Source: Salvator merianae
Taxonomy: Eukaryota; Chordata; Lepidosauria; Squamata; Teiidae
Direction of reading: 5' to 3'
DNA length: 64,000 nucleotides
NCBI GenBank assembly: GCA_003586115.2
Contig: QVOM02000070.1
Coordinates: forward strand, 826,189 to 890,188
Of the stretch, positions 1 to 12,000 are shown piece by piece. Position numbers and translations under genes: made by a program. Numbering within the stretch: the stretch's first letter is position 1; each line of letters begins with the position of its first letter. The notes below the pieces were generated by a model. It ran no database searches. It saw nothing but the letters and a program-made list of their open reading frames with translations, and was not told the DNA's origin.

Positions 1-3000
1 AGAAGGCCTCACATTGCAGGTTTTCATAATACAGGGCTAGGGACAGGTGGCTTCCAAGCTAGGGAAGGTTGGGCTTCCTCCATTTTATTGCAGAGCCCAG
101 AGAAACATGCTGGTGTACAGCCCTGCCCATCAGTTAAGATCTTCAGAGGAGAATCTCCTGGCAACATGTCCTTTTCGGAGGTCAGTAGTGTTATAGCCAG
201 AGAGAGGGCCTTTTTCAGGGTGGCCCCCAGAGTATGAAACTGCCTTCCTTCAGACATAGGTCAGGCCTCTTCATTGATGAGCTTTCAGCAATTAGAAAAC
301 ACACTTTTATTTACCCAGGCTTTTGGTATCTAATTCTCCCTAGGGAGTATGAGTGTCTTTTTTTTTTGTTGGTACTGGGTAGCACTGAACTGTGGCCAAC
401 TCCTGGTTGACTATTTGGGCACCCCTATGGGCACCTCTTTGTAGTTTTCTTGGCAGAGACACAGCAGCAGTTTACCATTGCCTACTTCCATGGAGAGACG
501 GGGGATTGAACCAGTGATCCTCTGCTTTCCAGGCAGTTTGCTCTACCACTTAGCTACAGCCAATTCCATGTCTTTGCTTCCAGTGTTACTTCCAGTGCGG
601 TTCCAGTGCAGATGCTAAACTACAGCCTCACACCTAAATTTGTTTGCCCAGTCACTCTTATGGACTGTTCACACTTTTTACTAGTGAGTGTCTGCATGCT
701 TACTAGTGAAATGCATCTGCACTGTGCAGAGACCCTAGCAATTGGGAACAGGCTACAGCTGCTCCCAGTCGCTACTAGCTGTGGAAAACAAAATTGTGCT
801 CCACAGCCGTACCAGGAGCAACCGGACTCCTACTTCCAGGTGTGAACGCTGTGCTGCATTTCCAGGATGTTTCAGCTCTTGCAGTGCGGATGGCCACCAC
901 ACTGCAAGGACTATTCCATTTTGTAACGTTCGCACATTCCAAGATGGAAAGTGCAAAAAGGCCCCTAGTGTGAATGAACGCTTGTTTCATATCTCCACTC
1001 AGTTTTTTACACAGTTTTTATTTACTGCTGTTATAATTGCTTTTAACCTAGTTTTTGAATTTAAACCACTATGAGACTTTTTTAATATGAAAAAAGCAAG
1101 TATAGAAACATTTTAAATAAATTAATTCCCTACTAGAACCTCTGATTTTGGAACGGTTTAATTAACTATGGCCCTTGCTGCACTTGGACTTATTCCAGAT
1201 TATATCTCAGAACAGGGACCTGCTATCTGCATACTAGTCCAGACTATGGTAGACCCTGGGCAAGACCTTTCATAGTCTGCACTAGCATGTGCATAGCAGG
1301 TCGCTATTCTGGGATATCATCCACAATAAGGCCAAGTGCAGAAAGGGCCTATGAGGAGAGAAAGACATATAAGGTGCCCTTCTCCAAGCACCTTTCCCCT
1401 CCTTTGAATTATGCTCCTTCCAAGCCATGAGGGTATTAGGATTAAAGCACATGGAAAGGCACATAACAAATGAATGGGAAAAGTAGAAATGGCAATTTTG
1501 CCCTCACCTTCATCTTGTGTAGAGGAAGAGGAATTGCTTATGTCAGTGGGAAGTTCTTCACTAGGAAGTGGGTCCCCCTCCAGGGGGGTCGTGGGGGGGT
1601 CTCGTGGCGGATCCTCTCTTACAAGTTCCGTCGTTGAGGTCACTGTGTGGCTGGATGAGGCGTCCAGCTGGCTATCAGTGTTCTCATCTGGGTCCTCTGC
1701 CAGCTTGGGGGAAGTGAACAATCAGCGTGAGCAACATATTCCTGCTGCAAGGATTTTGCTTTCTTCTGCAAAATGTTTTGACAGCAGGGTTTTTTCCCCC
1801 TCAAAAAATTCTCTAAATGCAAGAAGTAATTGAGGTTCAGCATCAGCATCTGAGTCAAAATTTAACATTGTGGCAACAAACACACAGCTAGGAATAGTAT
1901 CAAATACTAGATCATAGAATGTAGCTTATTTTATCTAGGTCTGCCTTTTCAATTCTCACCTCCAGCCTCCATCCATGAACTAATTAATCCTACATGGGTC
2001 TCCATTCCAGTTCAATCTCTCCTTTTATTTTTTTATGGCTCCTCCTTTATTCTATTTAGGTCTCAGTATAGCTACAAATCCACTTTGGAAATCCTGTTGT
2101 CAAACAGCAGCTGAGGCACTATCCACCCAGTTTCTTGATGCGCCCCAGGGGGCATTCCAAGGACATGGTGTCCAAATTCACCAGCACCAATTAGCCCCTA
2201 AGCTTCCACAGCCAGCCCTAAGAGCTGACCAGATGTAAACTGCAAGAAACAACTCTTAGGGTGGTTGCAGAAGCTGAGTCACTCTTTTCCCCCTGTGGAC
2301 GCATACAGGGGGAAGGAATGACTCACCAGGTACAATTTCTGTCCAGACTGAAAATGGTCAGCTTCCAGTCATAGTTTTGGTCCTCCAGAGCAAACCCAGG
2401 TCAAAATACCACTGGTGTAAGCAGAGTTCCATCCACAGCAATGATCCAGGTCCTGCTCTGGAGCAAATGGCATTTGCCCACCATGCTATTCACTTTGACA
2501 GTGAGTCCCACCTCTTTGGCTGCCCACCTGAAAGCAGACAAAACACCAGATTGCTTCCTACACAGAATGGCAGGGTGTTCATGGAATGTTGTGCAACATT
2601 CATAGAACCTGCCTGCTTTGGATGCTGTGCCACAACATTTCCCCCAATTTTTTTAAAAAAACTACAACGTTGGGCTGCATTGCACGGCTCTGGGTTTTAG
2701 AAAACTAACAGGAATAACTCAAATATTTCCTCCGGAAAAACACTTTGCAACCCATGAGCCAATTTCCATACAACATTACCTGCTTACTATAAACATCTTA
2801 GTCTTATGGCAGTTTAATTCTCAAAGTTTTACTGAGACAATCCCTGGAACTGTGATTTGATGAGACACTGAAAATTCTTTAATAGCAAATCCCAACTTGA
2901 TAGGAGAAAGTATGGATTGAAGCACTTCAGATTATTCTACTTCTGTTGTTGAAATGTGGAATCATAGAACAATTTTAGCCAGAAATGCTAGATCCATGAA

Positions 3001-6000
3001 CTTCATTTTGAGGACTCCCTCTGGATGCTAGTCTTGGATACTTCCCAACTTCTGTGAGGCTTGACTAAACAACAATTACAGATAAAGTGGGTCTTTCTGG
3101 CTGCTAAGAAAGCAATCTTGCAAAAGCTGAACATCTAAAAATACACCAGGTCTTCAAAGCTGGATTGACATTTTATCTGTTTTGGCAGCAATAAAAAAAA
3201 TGCTTTCATTAAGTGAGATCATATTCAGTGGTCTGAATTAATTTGCACCCACTTCATGAAAAAGGTTTTATTCTAATTAACAGAGCAATTTCCCATCTTC
3301 CCCTTGTCTGTTTCTTCTCCTTTCCTTGATTTTTATGTCTGCATACTGAGTCTTCTTTGCCTCTGTAGTTTCCATATATATACTCTTGCTAGTCCAGTAT
3401 ACCAGCCAGGGCAGAACTGCCCTTTAATTACAAAAATCTATAGATTTTATCTGCACAAATCCTTGGAATTATTAATCCTGTAATATTAACTGCTTTATCT
3501 GGTTTCACGTCTAGTTGATTGGCTGCAACTATAGAATGTTCCATACATTTAAAACAAGAAAGCCTATGCAAATATTTCCAGCCTGTACTGTTCATTCCAG
3601 CCGCAGAACATAAATTTCCATGAGTAGCAGAACCTGAGAAATTACTCCTGCAAAATTCAAAGCCCTATTCCAAAGCCCACCATCCTCACCGAGGTTGTCC
3701 CATCACTACTGCTGGCCAGTGAGTTGATGCTCTGACTGGTATCCCTTTTATCCAGCAGTGGGCTGCTGTCCAGCTTGAGATCTGTGCTGCAGCGGGAAGT
3801 CAAGTCACTCAGGTCAATGAGGTCCCCAATCTCTTTGGGGCTTCTGTTGGAAATGAGAGCAGGGCAAGGTGGAGACAGGGAGGAAGATTGATTGAAAAGA
3901 AATTCCCAGACAAGCAAAGCTGACATTAAAAAAAAAAAAAAAGGGTATTAGAATATGGAAGGCTCCATATTCCCTCCAAATCAGCTTAATGGCACTTTCA
4001 GCCATTGATGCAGTATTCCTAGTTCCTGCAGACTGCACGTGGAGCAGTGGTTCAGGTAAATGCAGTGTTTTCAGGAATGTCACCAAAGATCCAAGAAGGA
4101 CAGCTCAGCATTCCTGGTCACCACACCTCAGACAGGATATTGTGGAAATGGAAAAGGTGCAGAAAAAGGCAACCAGAATGATCAAGGGGCTGTAACACTT
4201 CTCTTATGAAATCAGGCTGCAAAGTCTAGGCCCTTCAGCCTCTAAAGATGGTATTTAAGAGGTGACCTGATTAAAGTATATAAAATCATGCATGGGGTAG
4301 AAAAGGTGGATAGATTAGGGGACATACTATGAAGCTGATAGGCAGGAGAGTTAGGACCAACAAGTATTTTTTCACTCAGAGGGTCATCAGTCTATGAAAT
4401 CTTTGGGTAGTAAAGATGTGGTGACAGCAACCAGCTCTGGATAGTTTTAAAAAAGGGTTAAACAAATTCGTGGAGGATAGGTGTATCAATGGCTGTTAGA
4501 ATATTGCCTAGGTACTCCCTCCAGGTTGGAGAGACAGGATGCCTCTAACAGCCATTTGCAGGGAGTCGAGAGCAGGTGAAGATTTTGCCTGTGTCTTCTG
4601 CTTGAGAATGCCACTGTGTGAAACAGGATGCTGTATAGATGGACTGTGGCCTGATCCAGTAAGGGTCCTCTTATGTTCTTGTGAGATATACCTAAAGATG
4701 GGAAACCCAGCACCTGCTCAAAAGTTATCTTTATGAATACATCTGCAGGCCACTGATGAGGCAACAAATATTTGTTTTTATGATTGTTACTGTGTGTTTT
4801 ATAATTTTTTTTCTGAATTTATCTCCTCCTTTTTTTGTTAGACACTACCCTGGAATTAGCAAAAGACAGTAATATACAAAAGTTAAAAAATAAAGCATAT
4901 AAATAAATTGTGGCAGCAAACCAGTGGAGTCCACTGCTTTGAGTAAGAGGCTATGAGCTTCAAGAGATGCTCTAAGTCGTTTTCTCGGTCACTTGTCCAG
5001 ATAATAAATTGTTTTAGATTAAATGTGAAAAAGCCTGATCATCTCTCCCCGCTCCCCATATTTCCCCTTCTCGTTACGAAGGATCAGATCCAGCACGATT
5101 AGCACCAACCCATGGCAAAGGGCTCACATGCTAAGGCATGGATGAGTCTTATACAAAATCATCTAAAAACACTACTGTATATGCACATCTATACATAACA
5201 GCATCATTGGTCTTTGATCACTACAGACTGTAGCAAACCTAAACAGACCAGAAGCAGCAAGTTCATTGAGGACTGAAGCATCAAATATCAATAAATGGTT
5301 GTCCATTTAAATTGAAAATATGTTTTCAGCTGTCCAGGGTTAGAGTGGGGAGGGGAAGGGGGGTGGATTAAATATAGTAATAATTGAATTTGCTGAAATG
5401 TAGGAAATGCTATGGATTATTGGATTGTATTGATATTATATTCAATAAATAAAAGATTAAAAAAATTTAAAACAAAACAAAACAGAGCCACACATACAAA
5501 AAAAGACTGTGGCAAACCAGACTTTGATCTAATGCACTTCCACACTGGATCAAAGCCTGGTTTGCCCAATTTAGTAGAACTAAATCAGCATTTTAGCCCC
5601 TCCTCTACAGCTCATCCACTGACTGTTGCCATATATATTCACTCTCTCTCTTATGCAAAAACCATGGTGTTGCCATAAAAGGGGGAAGGAAATGCTCCCT
5701 CACGTGTAAAACTGTGCAAGCACGCCTGAATCCAGGTTAGTCTCAAGGAGAGCGAGTGAGATAAAACTATATCACAAACTGCTTCCAAGCCCCAGTGTCT
5801 CCTGCTATGAGGTTCTGAGGAAGCAGAATTAGACAACAGACAGCTGCCACTGGGCTACAGATCTCCACAGACTTCAGTTGGAGGAAAGCATTTCTGCACA
5901 TCTTTAGAGCCAGCAGCAGCCTACACAGGTAAACACAGGTAGAGGTTCCTCCACCACAGCTGATGCCAGTTCATGGACTTCGTTCATAGTCTATGCCACT

Positions 6001-9000
6001 CCAGCAAAAACTGCTTTGACCCAACCTAGCACTTTTTAAAGCCCTTGTCATCTTGATGTTCACAAACTCTTAAGGTTGGGGAATAGGAATCATGCTGTCT
6101 ATATAGTAGTATATACTCACCCCAAGCCATTGATCTCATCAACAGGAGAGACATAATCATCATCCTCGCTGGTGAGACCAAGTTCAGAGCCATAGCATTG
6201 GTGGACAATGTCCCAGAGTTCTCGGGGAGACAGTGTCTGTGGGTTGAGATCACGGCATTAGAAGAAAATGAAAACTGAAATGAAGTTCCACAATAGAAAC
6301 GTTCAGACAATCTGTTCAAACTAAGCCCCAGCTTATTTGTTTGGATCTGAAATATGGCTGCGTATAAGGTGGTCTTTTTTAAACGCCACAAATTGCTTAT
6401 AAATCTGACCAAAGTTGATGGCTAAGCCGGAAGTGTATGCTGTGACTTCACTGTGGAGTCAATACACTGGTGCTAAACTGGAAGAACCTAGAACATTTTC
6501 CACTGCTAATGTGCATGTTAGCAACTAAAACATTAATTCTTCGCTTAGCATTTGCTGGAGCAAAAACGTATCAGACGAAAAAACGTGAAGCAGTAATGAA
6601 TGAATAGTAGGGGAAGCTGAAACTGGAAGCTAAGAAAGATAATGAAGTCTGAGGGATTTTTAACCTTTCGACAACTTGCTTCAATTCCTTTCCTGGGAGA
6701 ACTGAAGGCATCACTGAAAATGAAATTGAAGGTTTTGCCAGAAAATGTACTTAAATAAATAATGTGTTAGATTTTTTTAAAGGGATGGGTTTGTTTGTTT
6801 TTTGGTACATGTGATAAGAATATCCTGCCAGCTATTTATACAGTAAAAGTTTGCTTTGAGAAGAAAAAAGCGGGGAAAAAATAAGTTCAGGCTTATCTGT
6901 TTAGCTCTGAAACAAATAGACACATATAAAAAAAATCCCAGAGTAAACCCAGCTCTTGACATCGAATCTGGCCACAGGGTTTTATAAATGCATACACAAA
7001 TCCCAGAAAAGCCTGAAAGTTAGCCCCACAGGAGAATCCTGAAATGACAATGTGTAGAGCTACAGCCAGAATAGCAATGAGTTTCAAGTAGCTACATAAG
7101 TAGGGACCTTTCTGCACAGAAAGGCCCACATTTGGAATCAGTGGGTCTGCAATAGAGAGGGTCACTAATTCCGAACATGGGAAGCTGTTGGCAGGATCAA
7201 TGCCAGTTGCAAAACAGCGCTGGTCCAGATCAGCCTATGCCATGGCCTTGAAGCTCCTATGAGCTTTACAACACACTCCTACATCTCCCAAGGCTAGGAA
7301 CTAAAGTTCCTAGCCTCAGGGTCTCTGGGGGATGCATTTCAGAGGTGCGCTATGGCACACCACTCAAACGCATCCCCCGGTAGTACTGAACACAGGAGGC
7401 ATGCCTTCTGCATGCTTCCTGTATTCTGGATAAAGGCTGCTGATCCTGCTGGTAGGCCCAATTAAATGGGTCGACCAGCAATACCAAGCAAGGCCTTCCT
7501 GTTTGGCATCACACTCTGTCTAATGCAGAAAGAGCAGACCAGTGGGGGCATGGCCTCATAGGTCTGCATTAACATGTGGACCTATGAAGCCTAGATGCTT
7601 ACTACATGGGTCCTTAATCCAAATCAAGGGCACGTGCAAAAAGGGGCTTGGTTGCTCCTGTCTCTTACATTAAACATGCACAGATAGCCAATGTAATGCT
7701 GTTCAGATATTCTTAAGTATCAGCTCCCATCACCCCTGCACACAGAATATAGCTTCTGAAACTGAGTGAAACTGGAGTCTACAACAACCATTCCTACTTT
7801 CTCACTTGTCCCAGTTTTGGAGTTGTTCTGCTGTATTCCATAGTTTAGTTTTGAACCTAAGCTTTTGAATATGCCTATATTATCCATCTCTCAGGGATAT
7901 GACCGCTAGAAAAGTCAATTGATTTCATGGATCATCACCCTTCTTATACAAGTTCATGAATGACTTTCAGGTCGATTGCAAGGAATATCACCAACCAATA
8001 ATTCACTGACATCTATAAGCAGGGTGACAAGGTCCATGAGACCATCAGTTGCTTTTGACTCTTCCAACAGTCAGATCTTCTGAAGATGGATATCGTAGCC
8101 ATATCCGAATGCTTAGGTTCAAAGCAGAACTATGGAACATGGTGCAACAACCTCAAAACTGCAATGGGAGATGAAAACCAGCCATGGAAGCCTCCATTCT
8201 TACCTTACCTTATCAAGGAGAGCATTCTGCCAGAGGCGGAAAATGAGCATGAAACATCGGTCACGGGCTCCGAATGACGTGAAGAAATGCTTGAAATGGC
8301 AAACAAGAAGACAGTGTGAGTCTCTCTCCAAGATAAATGTTAGCATAGTGAGTATCAACAACGTCCACATAGCTGCCATTTATATGCCATCGTTCCACAG
8401 AGAAACAGCGTAGACTGCGGTCTGGAATTTTGCTCTTGTGAAAATCTGGACTCCCTTTTTTTTTTACACCACTGTGATTATTTAAAGCCCACTCATTGAT
8501 AATAAGGCTTTCCCTGCCCTCAGTCTTTCTATCTATTCCTACTGAATTATTTTATATCCATTTTAGCTGGAATCACTTCACGAAATGCCTCTTTTGTTCA
8601 CAGCTTTGCTGTGTTGTTTAACATGTAGTGTAAATAGCACAAATCTAAGTTTCTTGCTTTCAGGATCGTGAGGCTGACCCTCATCTAGAAATCTTGCAAG
8701 ACCCAAGAGTCATCCAAGCATATAGCTTCAGTCAACAAGTCATGCATTATAAAAAGGCCATTCTGCACTTACTTGTATTCTGGATCTGAATACCCTCATA
8801 GTCTTTTTCAGATCCTCTTTTGTCCATACACTGATGTGGACTAGATGGGTACTGCCCACCACTAGGACCCTCTTGTCTGCACCAGATGCAGTGTAATCCA
8901 GTTCAGGAGGTTCTTGAATTAGATTACCAGTGGACCTGAGGCAATACTGGTAAGGGTCAGTCCAGATCACAGAGAGCAAAGCGTGTTGCTAAAATGGGTC

Positions 9001-12000
9001 CCCGGGGGCTCCGAGGTTAGAACATTTGTTCCCAGCTGTCACAGCTGTCACAGGATGGCTCTGAAGCTCATGTGCGCTTTGAAGATGGTGCAGGGGCTAA
9101 GCTGGAACAGCCATCACTATGCAGACAGCACTGTACCAGTCAAAAACTTTCCCTGATCCAGACCAGACAACGCCATGTGATCCAGAGCCACTGATCAGAA
9201 TCACAGCAGCGTAAGTGCAGAAGACCCCCAAGACTTGTTCTGCATTTACCTGCTGTGATCCAGATCAGTTGGTTTGGATCAAACAATCCATTCCAAAGCT
9301 GGGATGGACTGCTCTGGACTGGAACAAGATTGTCCGCATTGGCACAGCGGCTCCAGTCTAGCCCTCACACAAGCTTCGGAGCCAGCCTTTGAAAACTTTG
9401 ATGGCCAAGCACAAAAGTGCCTGGTCTTGGAGCCCCCAAAGGATCCATATTGACAGTGCAAGGCATACCGCAAAACATGGTCCCCCAGTCTACTGAACCA
9501 CAGGGGCATCCACATGCCCCATAGTCTGGTATATCACCAGCTAGTATGCCAGGGACCTGTTTAAATAAGTCCACCAGTGTTCTGGATCTGAACTGGATCA
9601 GGAGCTTCCTGATCCAGACTCGCTCCGTCTACTGCAAATGGAGCATACTAGCAGGGCGTGAGGCCTCCTCTAAACTAGACTAGCATGCAGAAGGGAGATC
9701 CGTAATCCCCTTCTAGATCCAGGCTAGAGTTAAGTGCAGAAAGGTCAGAAATCTCACATACCATTTTACTGAATTCCATGTTGTGAAGCTGCTATTGCAA
9801 ACTGTTTTTTCAGAAGGATAGGGAGTTTATGGTTCCTTGATATCTCTGGACTTGGCAGTGGTGATTTCTCATGCAGGAGAAGGACTATACAGCAATTCAC
9901 CTTTGCTTTCTATACTGTGGCAAACATTGCATGAACGCCCACTTTGCTTTGCCTTATGGAGATCAAAGGCTAGCGGTGAATTACCATTTAGCATCTTTCC
10001 TGCGTTCCACATAAATGGTTGGGTTGCACCCTCCTTTTTTCTGGCTACTGATCGTATTGGCTGAAGTTGACAGAAGTTAAGACTCCAACAACATCTGGAA
10101 GGCTACAGGCTCCCTCAGTCCCTGCTGTAATGACTAATTCTGGATGACCTACTTCTTGCTAGCATTCGCAATTTGTGAAGCATGGATTTGGAATGCAGCA
10201 CTTTTCTGCACAATTAGTAAAACAAAAACAGATAATGTACAATAACAAAAACAAAAGCAAAAAAATCAGAAGAAATGATGCAGAACCCCCAAAATGATGT
10301 GAACATGCTTATTTTGCACACGTTGCAAATATAGGATTTCAAGAATCAAGGCTACTCCTCCTAATATGTTTTTGTGTTGTTTTTTTCATTTGTGGGGAAC
10401 TTCTCAAGCATTTAGTTTTTTTAAAAAACGTAGCCTGCTATAGTATATTCCACTTATTTTGATGTATTTATAGACCAGGCATGCTACTTGTTGGTACGAA
10501 AGGAAGCACAAACATGCAATTTATATGTACAATTATTATTTTTTTAAGAATTGGACAAACAATACACAACAACAAAGTGTGAATGATGCATGCATACTTA
10601 CCTCCCGCATTATGGGGAGGTAAGGAGTAAGTCTGTTTGGCCCTCAGCTCCCACTCCAAACTCTCTCAAGGTCCTTCAAGCCCCCTGTCAGTTGAGAGAC
10701 TGAGCACTTGCTTTGCCCTGTCACCTTCAGTTAAAAGGATTGGTTAATACAGCAATCTCTGAGCCTTTTCGCACCTTCCACCGGAGAATGGGATATTTAT
10801 AGTCCAGCTGCTCCCAGTACTGGGAGCAGCTGGACTATAATTATCCCATTCTAAGGTAGAAAGTGTGAAACAGCCCCCTGCTACTTTCTCAGGGATCTAG
10901 AAACATGCAAAGCACAGGCATTTTTGAGAAAGGATCAGCTGAAAAACCTAAAGGAAAGGACCAGTTACCAGTGCTAACTCTCATGTGATTTCTATCGAGA
11001 ATATCATAGGAAATCGCCAGGGCCTTACTTAAAATGTTTCCTGGAAAAACATAGCTAATGGTATTTAACTTTGGAATTTTCCACACTTACCTTTGCTGAA
11101 CAGTTTCAGCAAGAGCTTGCCAAGCTGGATCAGTCCAGCAGCTGAAGGGGGCCAGCTGTACCAGAACAAGCTATCCTCTTTTGGATGGCTGTTCTGGGAC
11201 AGCTGTCATACCAGCCCAGAAGATCACACAAACATCAGAGCCAGTGTTCAATTTTTCCTATGACCCAGGATTGTACGTTCCTGGCCTACAGAGCTCCAGG
11301 GGACCCATTTAAGCAGTGCAATTTGGTGTACCACTGAAATGGGTTCCCCACTAAACCAAACCACAGAAGCTTATGTCCTTACACCCTCCTCCCTATTCCA
11401 TTCTAGTGGCCACTAGTCAACCAACAGAACTTTTAAAAGAGGTCTACCAGTACCCTATCTAAGTGCTATTTGGGCCACCTAGTCCTGGCTAACCTCTGTC
11501 CAATGTGGATGGAGCATACTAGTAGTGGTCGTGGTCTTCCTTAAACCAGTCTGCCATGTGGGAGGGAGGACACTGGACCCTTTCATGGACCAGTTTAAAA
11601 GGTAAATGCAGAAACACTGTTTGTTTCATTCAGGCACAAATAAGCAAATTACTGAAACAACAGCTTAGCTTCTGGCAGCCGACAAGATTGCTCAAGCACA
11701 AGGTATCGTAATGTGATAATTAACTTTCCTTATTACTGGTTGTCTAATTGGTATATGACTGCACATATTGTTCAGTAGAATGCTTTTATGAAATAACGAA
11801 TCTAGTTTTTATCTTTCTTTTTACATACTGTAATGACCCATGGTCTTATTAATACATTGCTCTCAACTGAGAACACAGTGCTAACCCTTAGACACATGAC
11901 AGTGCATGAACAGCAAGGGACAGCCAAAACTGCACAGTCATGAATTTGTGACATCTGTGAGTATTAAACTTGCCAGTCTCAAGGGAGTATTGTAGCTGAT

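Larger units (their letters stand above)
1..1507 (-). other. GRAMD1A intron 10 (partial) and its repeats
   Basis: Intronic DNA. It holds an L2-like LINE end, a tRNA-derived SINE, an inverted-repeat DNA element at about 660-967 and a 180-bp MITE at 1170-1349, each listed separately where supported. No ASTER-domain exon was found. Confidence 0.7.
3844..6120 (-). other. GRAMD1A intron 8
   Basis: Contains a CR1 LINE 3' fragment (about 4080-4690) and an L1-like 3' end (about 5330-5480), both on the plus strand and so antisense to the gene. No other feature was recognised. Confidence 0.7.
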
